Shown here: positions 34,192 to 42,963 of the stretch, piece after piece
How positions within the stretch are numbered: position 1 is the stretch's first letter
Layout of the letters: each line of letters starts with the position of its first letter
NCBI GenBank assembly: GCA_964586075.1
Contig: CAZPGZ010000003.1
Location: 92,791-156,790 of the forward strand
Source of the DNA: JBAZLV01 sp964586075
GTDB lineage: Bacteria; Nitrospirota; UBA9217
DNA: 64,000 nucleotides
Reading direction: 5' to 3'
The notes under the pieces: model-generated
Seen by the model: only the letters and a program-made list of their open reading frames with translations
The model's database searches: none
Told to the model about the DNA's origin: nothing
Translations under genes and position numbers: made by a program

Positions 34192-35553
34192 CTATACGTA
34201 TTCTCGGAGAAGCTTGCTTCTCACGGGATGACGCAGTTTTTTGAGCGCTTTAATCTCGATCTGTCTTATTCTCTCCCGGGTGAGATTGAAATATTTTCCG
34301 ACTTCTTCCAGCGTGTGCTCGCTGCCTACCCCGATACCGAACCGCATCCGGATGATTTTTTCCTCCCGCTCGGTGAGCGACGAGAGGACCTCCTCAATCC
34401 TTCCTGTAACTTCCCGGTTTTCAAGGACTTTGAACGGAGAAGCCGATTTTTCGTCAATGATCACATCTTTCAGTTCTTTTTCCTCGGAAAGAATCGGCGT
34501 TTCCAGTGATACCGGCTCCTGGATTGCGCGCAGAATTTCGTTTACCCGCGCAGGGGACAACCCCATGATTTTTGATACTTCCTCGGGAGAAGGTTCCCGG
34601 CCTTTTTCCCGCATAAATTTGGCGAAAATCCGGCTGATGCGGGTGCTTTCTTCGATCAGGTGCACCGGCAATCGGATGGTGCGCGCCTGGTCCAGGATCG
34701 CGCGGGTGATCCGTTGTCTGATCCACCACGTGGAATAGGTGCTGAATTTGGTCCCTTTCCCGGACTCGTACCGGTCGGCCGCTTTCATGAGCCCGATGTT
34801 GCCTTCCTGGATCAAATCGAGGAGCGTCAAGCCCCGGTTCACGTATTTTTTTGCTATGGACACCACAAGTCTCAGGTTGGCAGTGACCAGTTCATCCTTT
34901 GCAAACTTGACTTTTATCTCCTCCTGCTCGATTTGCCGGGCCATCTCACGCACGGCAGGTTCATCAAGTCCGAGCTTCACCATTTCCGTGGTGATGCCCC
35001 GTTCCACCTGTTTGCTTATGAATACGAGCTTTTTGAGCATTTTTTCAATTTCGCGGAAGGAGAGGCTCATTTGCTTGACCGTAGCGTAGGAGCGCTCCAT
35101 ATCGCGTCTCGCTACCTGCCGTTTGAGCCGGTTGTACAGACGCATGAAGTCTGCTTCATATGCATCCTTCCATTCGCCGGGGTAGCGGAGAACGTCTTGA
35201 GCCTTAACCAGTCCCTGCTTTATGTTTTCGCCGAGAGCAAGCACACGGGGAATGGCAAGCGGTGAACTGAGCGCGATTTCTTTGAGAACTGCTTTTCCTT
35301 CTTCGAGTTGACGAACGTACTCCTGCTCTTCATCGATCTTGAGCATGGAGAACTTGCCTGCGGATTTCAGGTAGGTATCGATAAGGTCCGCGCCGGCGGC
35401 GACTTCCTCTACGGCTTCCTTGCTTTCCGCTGTCGCAGCATCCTGCTCTTCGTCTTCTTCGGCGGTTTCCTCGGTGATCTCGTCCTCAAGCACATCTTCG
35501 GGGATCCCCTCGGAAAACCCGTCTTTTTCCTGTGATAATGCGGTTTTGTTCAT
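34192..35553 (-). CDS. rpoD: Sigma70-family primary-type sigma factor
   Basis: A 453-residue sigma factor. The first 50 residues are acidic and stand in for region 1.1. DLIDTYLKSAGKFSML is a 1.2-like segment, followed by region 2 (ELVTANLRLVVSIAKKY, LTLLDLIQEGNIGLMKA, KFSTYSTWWIRQRITRAI), region 3 (ILDQARTIRLPVHLIE), and region 4 (LTEREEKIIRMRFGIG, TLEEVGKYFNLTRERIRQIE). Such a full region set matches RpoD/SigA or a close paralogue such as RpoS. It lacks the usual dnaG neighbour, so an accessory RpoD-like role cannot be excluded. Confidence 0.85.
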   Translation of the reverse strand: MNKTALSQEKDGFSEGIPEDVLEDEITEETAEEDEEQDAATAESKEAVEEVAAGADLIDTYLKSAGKFSMLKIDEEQEYVRQLEEGKAVLKEIALSSPLAIPRVLALGENIKQGLVKAQDVLRYPGEWKDAYEADFMRLYNRLKRQVARRDMERSYATVKQMSLSFREIEKMLKKLVFISKQVERGITTEMVKLGLDEPAVREMARQIEQEEIKVKFAKDELVTANLRLVVSIAKKYVNRGLTLLDLIQEGNIGLMKAADRYESGKGTKFSTYSTWWIRQRITRAILDQARTIRLPVHLIEESTRISRIFAKFMREKGREPSPEEVSKIMGLSPARVNEILRAIQEPVSLETPILSEEKELKDVIIDEKSASPFKVLENREVTGRIEEVLSSLTEREEKIIRMRFGIGVGSEHTLEEVGKYFNLTRERIRQIEIKALKKLRHPVRSKLLREYV

Positions 35554-36007
35554 TGCAATCTGCCTTTCATCTCTTCTTTTTCGATTATAGCAAAAACAAA
35601 AATTGTGTCAAACATTAACTTTCAGGCGGCGCTTGCCCTGTCTGCGATGCACAGAGTTTTCTTGAAAATAAGATGTTTCTTCATGTCTTGCAGGTACAAA
35701 AAACATGCTTTCCTCCTGTGCCGTCATAACGAGGCGCGTACAGCCCGGTTATTTTACGTCTGCCGCAGCAGAAAGAGAGGCGGTGCGTGCTTTTTCTTTT
35801 AAAAGAAGATATGGGAATAACTGCTCCGCATATCTTATCGGCAGAGTGCCCTTTTTTCTTTATTTTTTTCTGTTGTCCAGATGCATGTATTTTACTCCAC
35901 TATTTTACTCCGCCATGTTTTTGTATGATCAGTGGAAACGAAACAGTAAGTAAAAACAAAAAATCTGCACAAAAGCGAATTCTCTGGGCGATAGGCCAGC
36001 CGGTTCC
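35554..36007. other. Intergenic region between rpoD and the NAD-salvage pair
   Basis: About 450 bp with no supported gene; short frames present look like chance. The promoter for the downstream pair begins at 36008. Confidence 0.45.
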
Positions 36008-36036
36008 TTGAAAAAGGACCTTACACTTGTTAAAAT
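36008..36036 (+). promoter_or_regulatory. Sigma70 promoter for NAD-salvage pair
   Basis: TTGAAA (36008-36013), 17-bp spacer, TAAAAT (36031-36036). The start codon at 36072 lies 36 bp downstream with AAGGAGGTG between. Confidence 0.6.
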
Positions 36037-36071
36037 AATAAGAAGAGGGGTACGGCAAGGAGGTGTTTGGC

Positions 36072-36632
36072 ATGAAAAATGAAGCCTTGCTGATTATCGA
36101 TATGCTGAATGATTTTGTCCGTCCAGGCGCACCGCTGGAAGTCCCGGATGCGCGCATGATGATTCCGGTGCTCAGGCGTGAAATCGACCGGGCCAGGACC
36201 GCCGGGATGCCTATTCTGTATCTGTGCGACAACCATGTCCGGAATGACAAGGAATTCACGCGATTCGGCTGGCCGGAGCATGCGGTGCAGGGTACGAGAG
36301 GCGCGGAGGTCGTCGCAGAGCTGAAACCTGCGCCGAGCGATATTATGATTTTGAAGGACTCTTATTCCGCTTTTTTCGGCACAAGGCTGGAGGAAGTGCT
36401 GAAAAAACTGAATGTGGATTCCCTGCGGATTACGGGTTGCGTGACGAATATTTGCGTCCTGTTTACAACGGCAGACGCTGTTCAGCGAGGATATGCCGTT
36501 ACTGTTGTTGAAGATGGCGTGGCAGGACTCGCAAAAGAAGATCACGATGCTGCGCTCCGGATCATGAAGAATGTTCTCAAAGCGGCTCTTGTGAAATCGG
36601 GGACAAATGCAGGAGATATAAAAGCCGCCTAG
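36072..36632 (+). CDS. Isochorismatase/nicotinamidase-family hydrolase
   Basis: A 186-residue cysteine hydrolase. The catalytic triad of the family is visible: Asp in LLIIDMLNDF (about 10), Lys in LKDSYSAFFGT, and Cys in TGCVTNICV (about 121). Histidine and aspartate metal ligands of nicotinamidases are less obvious, so nicotinamidase itself is not certain. Because a nicotinate phosphoribosyltransferase gene follows 130 bp downstream, a PncA role (nicotinamide to nicotinate) fits well. AAGGAGGTG precedes the ATG by six bases. Confidence 0.85.
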   Translation: MKNEALLIIDMLNDFVRPGAPLEVPDARMMIPVLRREIDRARTAGMPILYLCDNHVRNDKEFTRFGWPEHAVQGTRGAEVVAELKPAPSDIMILKDSYSAFFGTRLEEVLKKLNVDSLRITGCVTNICVLFTTADAVQRGYAVTVVEDGVAGLAKEDHDAALRIMKNVLKAALVKSGTNAGDIKAA

Positions 36633-36761
36633 GACGGAGTCCCTGGAAATTGCGTAATGGCGAACTAGTATTATGCGTTGCGGCCGTAATGAAGACACGT
36701 GTTCCAGTCTCAGTTTTGCTGTGTCTTTTTGTGCTGCAATGCATAGCAGGCAGGAGGTTCC

Positions 36762-37922
36762 ATGTTCCAGACCGCTGAACCAAAAGATATTCTTGATGGC
36801 AGAATAACGGATGTTTACTTCGAGCGAACACTTGCCGTTCTGAAGGCAAAAAAAATTAATCCCGTGGTGAAGGCGGAATTTATCGCCAAAAGTCTGCCGA
36901 ACAATTGGCCGTGGGCATTGTTTACCGGAGTTGATGAAGCCATGAATCTGATGAAGCATCTCCGGATAAAAGTCAGGGCCATGCAGGAAGGCACGGTTTT
37001 CTATCCCTATGAACCGGTTCTGGAGATTGAAGGACGCTATCAGGATTTCTGCGTGTATGAAACTGCTCTTCTCGGTTTTTTCTGCCAGGCATCGGGTGTA
37101 GCGACGCAAGCCGCCAGAATGAGAAAACTTGCCCAGGATCGTCTGGTAATGAGCTTCGGTGCGCGCAGAATGCACCCGATTCTGGCACCCATGATAGAAC
37201 GAAACGCATTCGTGGGCGGATGCGACGGCGTGTCTGTGGTAAAATCCGGGGAGGCCATCGGCGAAAATCCCATGGGAACCATGCCGCACGCGCTCATCTT
37301 ATGCATGGGGTCCACCGTGGAAGCAATCAAAGCCTATGACGAGGTTCTTGATCCAAAACTCAAGCGCGTTGCGCTTATCGATACTTTCCAGGACGAAAAA
37401 TTTGAAGTACTGAATGTGGCCAGGGCGTTGGGTGACACATTGTATGCCGTTCGGTTCGATACGCCCGCGTCGAGACGGGGGAATTTTTACCGGATACTTG
37501 AAGAAGCGAGATGGGAACTTGACCTGCATGGATTTGGCCATGTTAAGTTTTATGTCAGTGGCGGTATCACCGAGGAGGACATTCCTGTCCTGAATCCCGT
37601 TGTGCACGGGTATGGCATCGGCACGTCCATCAGCAACGCACCTGTCGTAGATTTTTCCATGGATATCGTGGAGATAGACGGCAAACCGGCGGCGAAACGG
37701 GGAAAATGGTCAGGCAGTAAAAGCATGCTGGTGTGCGGCCAGTGTGGACTCCGAAAGATCGTGCCAAAAAGCACCGGAAAAGAAAAGCCGTGTCCCTGCG
37801 GCGGCATCTTCAAGGAAATGTTGATAACAGTCTTCGAAGAGGGAGAACAGCTGCAGGAACCGGAATCGCCTGCGAAAATTCGGGAAGGAGTGCTCTGGCA
37901 AATAAAAGGGCTTGCCTTGTAA
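36762..37922 (+). CDS. pncB: Nicotinate phosphoribosyltransferase
   Basis: A 386-residue enzyme that couples nicotinate to PRPP to make NaMN for NAD salvage. It carries the type II phosphoribosyltransferase blocks SFGARRMHPILAPMIERNAF, GVSVVKSGEAIGENPMGTMPHAL and KFYVSGGITEEDIPVL. The C-terminus ends in a zinc-ribbon-like module with CGQCG and CPCGG, typical of the archaeal-like subgroup. GGAGG stands just before the ATG. Works with the preceding isochorismatase-type gene. Confidence 0.92.
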   Translation: MFQTAEPKDILDGRITDVYFERTLAVLKAKKINPVVKAEFIAKSLPNNWPWALFTGVDEAMNLMKHLRIKVRAMQEGTVFYPYEPVLEIEGRYQDFCVYETALLGFFCQASGVATQAARMRKLAQDRLVMSFGARRMHPILAPMIERNAFVGGCDGVSVVKSGEAIGENPMGTMPHALILCMGSTVEAIKAYDEVLDPKLKRVALIDTFQDEKFEVLNVARALGDTLYAVRFDTPASRRGNFYRILEEARWELDLHGFGHVKFYVSGGITEEDIPVLNPVVHGYGIGTSISNAPVVDFSMDIVEIDGKPAAKRGKWSGSKSMLVCGQCGLRKIVPKSTGKEKPCPCGGIFKEMLITVFEEGEQLQEPESPAKIREGVLWQIKGLAL

Positions 37923-37933
37923 GAAAACACGAG

Positions 37934-37962
37934 GCACAGCTTTTCCTGTGCTATTGTTTTTT
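37934..37962 (+). terminator. Probable terminator after pncB
   Basis: GCACAG (37934-37939) pairs with CTGTGC (37946-37951), followed by tattgttttttt. Short stem but well placed 12 bp after the stop. Confidence 0.6.
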
Positions 37963-38211
37963 TCTGTTGTGCAATCCTTGCGATACGGAATTTGTCGACT
38001 CTCGCCGGAGGAGGAATGCAGTAATTCATGCCCTGCACTCGCGCTATCGCACTCGTTAGCGCTGGGTACAAGCGGAAAATCGCTTGTATCGTAAGTTTTC
38101 TTTACACTGGGAACGTTTTATATTATCTTTTACCGGTCATTTTGCGCTGTGTGCTGATTCGTGCGCTGACATCCTTATCACACTACACTTGCGATACCCG
38201 GGAGGCTTATT

Positions 38212-38520
38212 ATGAGAAAATATGCTCTGCTTGTTGCGTTGTTTGTTCTGTGCTGCATGCTGATGGCACCGGCTGCTGTATTGTCCGCCGAACCGAAATA
38301 TGAAATGAAATCGGAAGCGGTAATCAAAGATATTCTGAATGAAAATCTGAACAAACGGGTGACGGTCCGGCTGGAAACCGGCGAGAACCTGGAAGGATTT
38401 GTGACCAAAGTGGGGGAGCACCTCGTGCATCTTTCAAAAATTACCGGCAGGGATTTTTTCGATGCCACAGTCCGCATCGAAAAAATCAGTTCGGTGGTCT
38501 TCCGCGTGAGGGGCAATTAA
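38212..38520 (+). CDS. Exported Sm-like (LSM-fold) small protein
   Basis: A 102-residue protein: a signal peptide ending near VLSAE (about residue 25), then a short domain whose pattern NKRVTVRLETGENLEGFVTKVGEHLVHLSKI and IEKISSVVFRV follows the Sm1/Sm2 strand layout of LSM/Hfq-like beta barrels. LSM proteins normally bind RNA in the cytoplasm, but this one appears secreted; related small exported Sm-like proteins are often unannotated. A nucleic-acid role is unlikely outside the cell; a beta-barrel oligomer in the envelope is possible. GGGAGG precedes the ATG. Confidence 0.65.
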   Translation: MRKYALLVALFVLCCMLMAPAAVLSAEPKYEMKSEAVIKDILNENLNKRVTVRLETGENLEGFVTKVGEHLVHLSKITGRDFFDATVRIEKISSVVFRVRGN

Positions 38521-38604
38521 ACGGATTGCACCGTCTTGTCGCGGCGTATATCGTCGAAACGAGATGAACCTCTCACTGATGGAATACCGGTCCTGTTTTT
38601 TATT

Positions 38605-38997
38605 ATGACCATACTGCAAGTAGCATGTGCAATTATCGAACAAAACGATAGAATACTCTGCGCGCAGCGCAGCGAATCCATGAGTCTGCCCCTGAAATGG
38701 GAGTTCCCCGGAGGAAAGATGAGAAATGGGGAACTTCCTGAAGAATGTCTCAAACGGGAGCTTCTGGAAGAACTTGGAATCAATATTTCCGTGTGCCGTT
38801 CTCTTTCTCCGCTGACTCATCACTACCCGACATTTTCTGTAACTCTGCATCCGTTTATTTGCAGGATCACAGACGGAATAATGACCCTGCATGAACACAA
38901 AGCCGTAGTCTGGCTGCCTGCGGAGCGGCTCCTTGAGCTTGACTGGGCGGAAGCTGATGTTCCGCTTATAAAAAACTATAGAAACACAGCACGATGA
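38605..38997 (+). CDS. mutT: NUDIX hydrolase, MutT-like
   Basis: A 130-residue NUDIX enzyme. The Nudix box GGKMRNGELPEECLKRELLEELGI follows the G-x5-E-x7-REUXEEXGU pattern. The start of the protein (QVACAIIEQNDRILCAQRS) matches 8-oxo-dGTP pyrophosphatase MutT, which prevents incorporation of oxidised guanine. I use ATG 38605; the frame is open to 38536 but the extra 23 codons look unlike a protein start. It lies 84 bp after the exported Sm-like gene. Confidence 0.9.
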   Translation: MTILQVACAIIEQNDRILCAQRSESMSLPLKWEFPGGKMRNGELPEECLKRELLEELGINISVCRSLSPLTHHYPTFSVTLHPFICRITDGIMTLHEHKAVVWLPAERLLELDWAEADVPLIKNYRNTAR

Positions 38998-39108
38998 TCT
39001 TTCTACCAGAGTCCGCTTTTCCGTCTCGGAATATAGTTCATCTTCGGCTGCACATGTCCAAAGCTTAAAAAAACGCAGCGTATTGCCGGAAGACAGCGAA
39101 GGAGGTTT

Positions 39109-39861
39109 ATGAATATACCCCGGGAACAGTACCGCTATTTTCTCAAGGACAGCGTCCGGCTTGCCATTGATTTCAGCCAGACCGACCAGAGCAGAGGGGT
39201 CCCGCCCCCTCCTGTGGAAAAACCATTCGATCCGCGCGACAACCGCACAAACCTCACTCACCCGGGAGAGTGGAAAAAAATACGAGACGTCGGCCTTGTA
39301 TCTGCAATTAAAAACCGCAAAAGCCATCGGCAGTTCACTCTCGATCCTCTTTCTCTAGAAGAAGTGTCCTTTCTGCTCTGGGCGACGCAAGGGGTCCGGG
39401 AGAGAGCAGGCATGTTTACTGCCTTCCGAACCGTGCCTTCAGCAGGCTGCCGCCATGCGCTCGAAACCTATCTGTGCGTGCAGAACGTGACGGGGCTGGA
39501 GACGGGAATCTATCGCTACCTTCCGCTGGAACATCAGCTTCTGACGGTGTCCTTGGACCAGGACCTGTCGATTAAAATAACAGCCGCCGCCCTGCACCAG
39601 CCCTTCGTCGGAAAAGCGGCGTTGACGTTTGTCTGGACGGCGGTGCCGTACCGCATGGAGTGGCGATATGACAATGCGGCCTATAAAGTCATCGCACTGG
39701 ATGCAGGTCACGTGTGCCAGAACCTTTATCTTTCGTGTGCGGCGATCAACGCGGGGACCTGCGCGGTTGCGGCATACAATCAAGGGCTTATGGACGAACT
39801 GCTGGGCGTGGACGGGGAAGACGAGTTCACGATTTACCTCGCGCCAGTGGGCAGGATCTAA
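39109..39861 (+). CDS. SagB/ThcOx-type nitroreductase-fold oxidoreductase
   Basis: A 250-residue FMN-dependent oxidoreductase of the nitroreductase fold. Visible blocks are KNRKSHRQFTLDPLSLEEVSFLLWATQG, TVPSAGCRHALETYLCV and YKVIALDAGHVCQNLYL, typical of SagB-type McbC-like enzymes and their stand-alone relatives. In peptide toxin clusters SagB oxidises thiazolines and oxazolines, but no YcaO (SagD), SagC or precursor peptide is nearby, so this is likely a stand-alone metabolic enzyme. GGAGG precedes ATG by five bases. Confidence 0.88.
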   Translation: MNIPREQYRYFLKDSVRLAIDFSQTDQSRGVPPPPVEKPFDPRDNRTNLTHPGEWKKIRDVGLVSAIKNRKSHRQFTLDPLSLEEVSFLLWATQGVRERAGMFTAFRTVPSAGCRHALETYLCVQNVTGLETGIYRYLPLEHQLLTVSLDQDLSIKITAAALHQPFVGKAALTFVWTAVPYRMEWRYDNAAYKVIALDAGHVCQNLYLSCAAINAGTCAVAAYNQGLMDELLGVDGEDEFTIYLAPVGRI

Positions 39862-39879
39862 AACTCACCTGCGACAACG

Positions 39880-39888
39880 TGTTATAAT
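39880..39888 (+). promoter_or_regulatory. Extended -10 promoter
   Basis: TGTTATAAT (TG-N-TATAAT, 39880-39888) lies 35 bp before the lipoprotein start. No clear -35 is present. Confidence 0.5.
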
Positions 39889-39922
39889 GAAAACCAGAGG
39901 ACTCTCTTCCAAGGAGGAACAC

Positions 39923-40657
39923 ATGAAAAAACATGTTTATATACTCATCGCGGTAATCGCGGTTTTCGTGCTCACGTCCTGCGAGACCAGATACGTGGCC
40001 AAACCGCTGCCTTTTAAACCACCTTCAGCGTATCCTAATTCCCAGGCTGTTGCCGGGGCGACAATTGCGGCGCGGGCATACACCGAATCCGGGGAGGCCA
40101 GGGAAAATTTCGGGTTCGATATCATCAGTGCCGGCATGCTTCCCGTAGAAGTTGTCATCGAAAATCGCGGAACGCATCCGATCGAAATCAATGCAACGCA
40201 AACATTTCTTGAAGACAAGAACAGCAACCTCTGGCCGATTCTTGCAAGAAATTACGCGTATGAACGCGCCACCCGATTCACGCAGACCCACGAAACATTC
40301 AAAGAGTCCGCATACTCAGGTTTTCTCGGTGCAGCCGCCGGCGCGGCAATCGGGCTTGCGGTCGGCGTTCTGACAGGGCACAACATCGGTGAGGCGATAG
40401 GCAAGGGCGCAGTGGTCGGCGGCGTTGGGGGCGGTATTATCGGGGGAGCAAAAGGGTACGGCAACGCCGATGAAGCGCGTCATGCCGTAATGGAAGACTT
40501 GCAGCAGAAGTCTCTTCAGGTGAGGTCCATTATGCCCAATGATCTGTCGTACGGGTTCATCTTTTTCCCGGGCGAAGCAAAGACAGCGAAACAACTCAGA
40601 CTGCAGCTCATCGAAAGAGACACCGGAAAAACGCATACTCTTCTGCTCTCTCTGTAA
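39923..40657 (+). CDS. Glycine-zipper lipoprotein
   Basis: A 244-residue lipoprotein. The signal peptide ends in the lipobox LTSC (about residue 18). The middle carries a glycine-rich hydrophobic zipper (GFLGAAAGAAIGLAVGVLTG and GAVVGGVGGGIIGGAKGYG), which can form packed membrane-associated helices. The flanking domain PVEVVIENRGTHPIEINATQTFL resembles an Ig-like beta fold. No family recognised. AAGGAGG precedes the ATG; an extended -10 promoter lies just upstream. Confidence 0.8.
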   Translation: MKKHVYILIAVIAVFVLTSCETRYVAKPLPFKPPSAYPNSQAVAGATIAARAYTESGEARENFGFDIISAGMLPVEVVIENRGTHPIEINATQTFLEDKNSNLWPILARNYAYERATRFTQTHETFKESAYSGFLGAAAGAAIGLAVGVLTGHNIGEAIGKGAVVGGVGGGIIGGAKGYGNADEARHAVMEDLQQKSLQVRSIMPNDLSYGFIFFPGEAKTAKQLRLQLIERDTGKTHTLLLSL

Positions 40658-40676
40658 ACGGTTTCTTTGACTTGCT

Positions 40677-40702
40677 GTTGCTTTTGCCGGTGCAAAAGCA
40701 AC
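40677..40702. repeat. Perfect 11-bp stem-loop
   Basis: GTTGCTTTTGC (40677-40687) pairs exactly with GCAAAAGCAAC (40692-40702) around a 4-base loop. It follows the lipoprotein stop by 20 bp but lacks a T-run; likely a transcript-stabilising 3' hairpin or weak terminator. Confidence 0.65.
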
Positions 40703-40952
40703 GGTGGTATTGCGTGCAAAAAATAGATTTAAGCGGTCACCCGTCCATTCAATCCCGGCGACAGAGAATCTCACGGCCCCTAAATTTTTTCTGAAATCAT
40801 CCGAAAAGATCAATAGAAACTGCCACAGGGCACCATAAAACTTTTGGATTATTGCATATTTTTTTGTTGTTTGATTCAAAAGTATTGCCGATCCTGAATT
40901 ATTATGGTATTCTTGGCTGTATTTTCAAAAGCTTATCGAGGGTAATCTGGTT

Positions 40953-41681
40953 ATGCTTGAATATTTCGATGCGGACATTGTGAATGCATGCAAAACACTG
41001 TTTGGCCGCGAAGCCAGCATTACCCGTGATTTTGTCCACGCACTAGGGCATGATGAACTGAAATCCGCTTTCCGTAAAAAAGCCTTCGAGACTCACCCCG
41101 ATCTGCACTCCGGCGGAGAAGACTATGTACGAAAACAGCAGTCGGATCTGTTTATGGGAGTGCGGTCGGCCTATGATACCCTTCTAAAATTTTACGAAAA
41201 GCGCCAGAAACGTCTCCCTACAGGTGCAGCGTTTCAGACAGTGAGCAGGCCGTCGTACAGTACCGATTGGTGTGCCGCGGAAACAGTCCCGCCGCGACGG
41301 CTGGAAATCGGCGGATACCTTTATTATCGGGGGTGTATTCCCTATGCGGTGTTGATCAAGGCGCTGGCATGGCAGAAGCAGCAGCGGCCGTCCATCGGGG
41401 CCATAGCCAGGCAGTGGAACTGGCTGAGCGATGTGCAGATTAAGAGCATTCTGTCGTTCCATGGACAGCCGCGTCTGTTTGGAGAACGCGCAGTACATTT
41501 GCAATTCCTGAATTCATTCAAAGTCAGGACCTTGCTCGCGTTTCAGCGCAAGCAGCAGAAAAAGATCGGGCAGTATTTTGTGGAGAACGGTTTCCTTACA
41601 GAGCATAAAGTGGCGCAGATGGTTGAGGCACTGCAGAAGCACAATGCCCAGCTCAGCATGCCCACAACAAAAGGCGTATAG
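40953..41681 (+). CDS. J-domain (DnaJ-like) protein with duplicated helical C-terminal modules
   Basis: A 242-residue protein. A divergent J domain covers about 20-90 and keeps the essential HPD (THPDLH, about 48). The C-terminal half contains two similar modules, IGGYLYYRGCIPYAVLIKALAWQ...IGAIARQWNWLSDVQI and FGERAVHLQFLNSFKVRTLLAFQRKQQ...IGQYFVENGFLTEHKV, resembling the MshEN-type helices of GspE N-termini. It probably recruits a DnaK-type Hsp70 to a secretion or pilus partner (inference). It is separated by 11 bp from the following HicB-like gene. Confidence 0.8.
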   Translation: MLEYFDADIVNACKTLFGREASITRDFVHALGHDELKSAFRKKAFETHPDLHSGGEDYVRKQQSDLFMGVRSAYDTLLKFYEKRQKRLPTGAAFQTVSRPSYSTDWCAAETVPPRRLEIGGYLYYRGCIPYAVLIKALAWQKQQRPSIGAIARQWNWLSDVQIKSILSFHGQPRLFGERAVHLQFLNSFKVRTLLAFQRKQQKKIGQYFVENGFLTEHKVAQMVEALQKHNAQLSMPTTKGV

Positions 41682-41692
41682 GAGGCTTCGGC

Positions 41693-41902
41693 ATGAGCGA
41701 CGAAATAACCTTTGTTGTAGAGCACTCCACAGAAGGCGGATACGAAGCGCAAGCTATCGGCCACTCACTCAGCACGCATGCTGAGACGCTCGATAAGCTG
41801 AAAAAAATGGTGCAGGTAGCTGTTCTGTTTCATTTCGCGGATGATGTCCGCCCCCGGATCGTAAAACTGCATATGGTGCAGGAAGAACTGTTCGCCGTTT
41901 AA
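41693..41902 (+). CDS. HicB-like small protein
   Basis: A 69-residue protein, FVVEHSTEGGYEAQAIGHSLSTHAETLDKLKKMVQVAV, that matches the stand-alone HicB-type partially degraded RNase H fold often mis-annotated as a 2-oxoisovalerate dehydrogenase subunit. No HicA toxin gene accompanies it, so it is an orphan. AGGAGG precedes ATG. Likely co-transcribed with the J-domain gene. Confidence 0.8.
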   Translation: MSDEITFVVEHSTEGGYEAQAIGHSLSTHAETLDKLKKMVQVAVLFHFADDVRPRIVKLHMVQEELFAV

Positions 41903-41948
41903 AATTCAGACTGCAATGTTCATTGTGTTGCCGTGCCGTTACACGCAT

Positions 41949-41984
41949 ACGGGCAGGCGGATTGATGTTCCGCCTGCCCGTTTC
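41949..41984. terminator. Strong hairpin between convergent genes
   Basis: ACGGGCAGGCGGA (41949-41961) pairs with TCCGCCTGCCCGT (41969-41981), followed by ttc on one side. It separates the HicB-like gene from the convergent exported protein gene. Confidence 0.75.
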
Positions 41985-41991
41985 ATTCTCA

Positions 41992-42795
41992 TCAGTTTTT
42001 TGAGTATCCCGGAGGATAGGGCGCGTATCTGTTTTCATCCCAGAGACGATTGCCGAGTTTCTGCCCACACTGCAGGATGCCTTTTTTGCACAGCACGTCC
42101 CGCCATTCATATTTGACAATAGTTTTTTGCATGGGTGTGCGCTCCGGGTCGAACTGTACCGTGATCACCGGCGAGTACTGTGCGTCGCCGAAGCCGGTGC
42201 CCGCACTCTCCTCAGCGAGGGCGCGGTCCGCATTCATTGATTTTTTTGCCGACGGCGCTCCCGCAGCTGATTTCTCACGTTTTTCCTCTTGAAAAACCCG
42301 TGGCTGCGGTTTTTCCTTGTAGATCGCCGCGGCGATCACGCCCATGGCCGAGGAATCCGCGAAGGTCCTGACCGTGTAGGAGTCGGCAGTGTCCGTAAAA
42401 TAGAACCGGTGGACCTGTTCCTGGCTGGTGCGCCAGCCGTTGTACTGCGCTGTTTCCCCGGCATTTACGATGTACATGTTTTCATTGGCGCCGAGATTGG
42501 ATTGCTTGCCGCTGATGATGTTCCTGCCGTCCACGGCAATGACGACTCCGATGCGTTCCGATGTCCTGTTGCGGATGATAATGCCGTACTGTTCTCCTTT
42601 GTGCGCTTCCAGATATTTTTTGAAGACATGCGTTCCACCCTTCCAGAAGTCATCGTGCGGTATGGTTTGAAATACGGACCCCGCGTCCGACACAATTTCG
42701 ATGCCGACCGCTTCCTTTGACGGTTGCTTGCCCATGGACAGGGCCGGTACTGCCGTCAGAATCATGACCAGTGCTGCAAACAGTATTTTTTTCAT
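41992..42795 (-). CDS. Exported protein of unknown function
   Basis: A 267-residue protein with a signal peptide (MKKILFAALVMILTAVPALS). The mature part opens with a beta-rich domain (YGIIIRNRTSERIGVVIAVDGRNI) similar to small domains that bind the peptidoglycan or an extracellular matrix, then a low-complexity linker, and ends in YAPYPPGYSKN. I start at 42795, behind GGAGA; the open frame extends to 42930 in poor context. No family recognised. Downstream of it lies a strong terminator. Confidence 0.65.
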   Translation of the reverse strand: MKKILFAALVMILTAVPALSMGKQPSKEAVGIEIVSDAGSVFQTIPHDDFWKGGTHVFKKYLEAHKGEQYGIIIRNRTSERIGVVIAVDGRNIISGKQSNLGANENMYIVNAGETAQYNGWRTSQEQVHRFYFTDTADSYTVRTFADSSAMGVIAAAIYKEKPQPRVFQEEKREKSAAGAPSAKKSMNADRALAEESAGTGFGDAQYSPVITVQFDPERTPMQKTIVKYEWRDVLCKKGILQCGQKLGNRLWDENRYAPYPPGYSKN

Positions 42796-42963
42796 TGTTT
42801 TCTCCTCTCCGATTCGATGTCTGCTGCAGGACAACGACCGTGTCGCTGCATGCTTTACCGGATTGGACAAAACAAAATGAAATTTGTTCCCGGAAAATAT
42901 AGACGGTGAAGAGCAACCAACTTCTTGCACAGGAGAATCAAGTGGCGGGTGCAGAGGAGCGAA

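Noticed and set aside
36030..37289. Long minus-strand frame (419 codons) opposite the isochorismatase and pncB genes
   Set aside because: Spans two recognisable genes on the other strand, has shadow-like composition and no ribosome binding site.
39109..39861. Azole-modified peptide (SagB) biosynthetic cluster
   Set aside because: No YcaO, cyclodehydratase partner or precursor peptide is present nearby.
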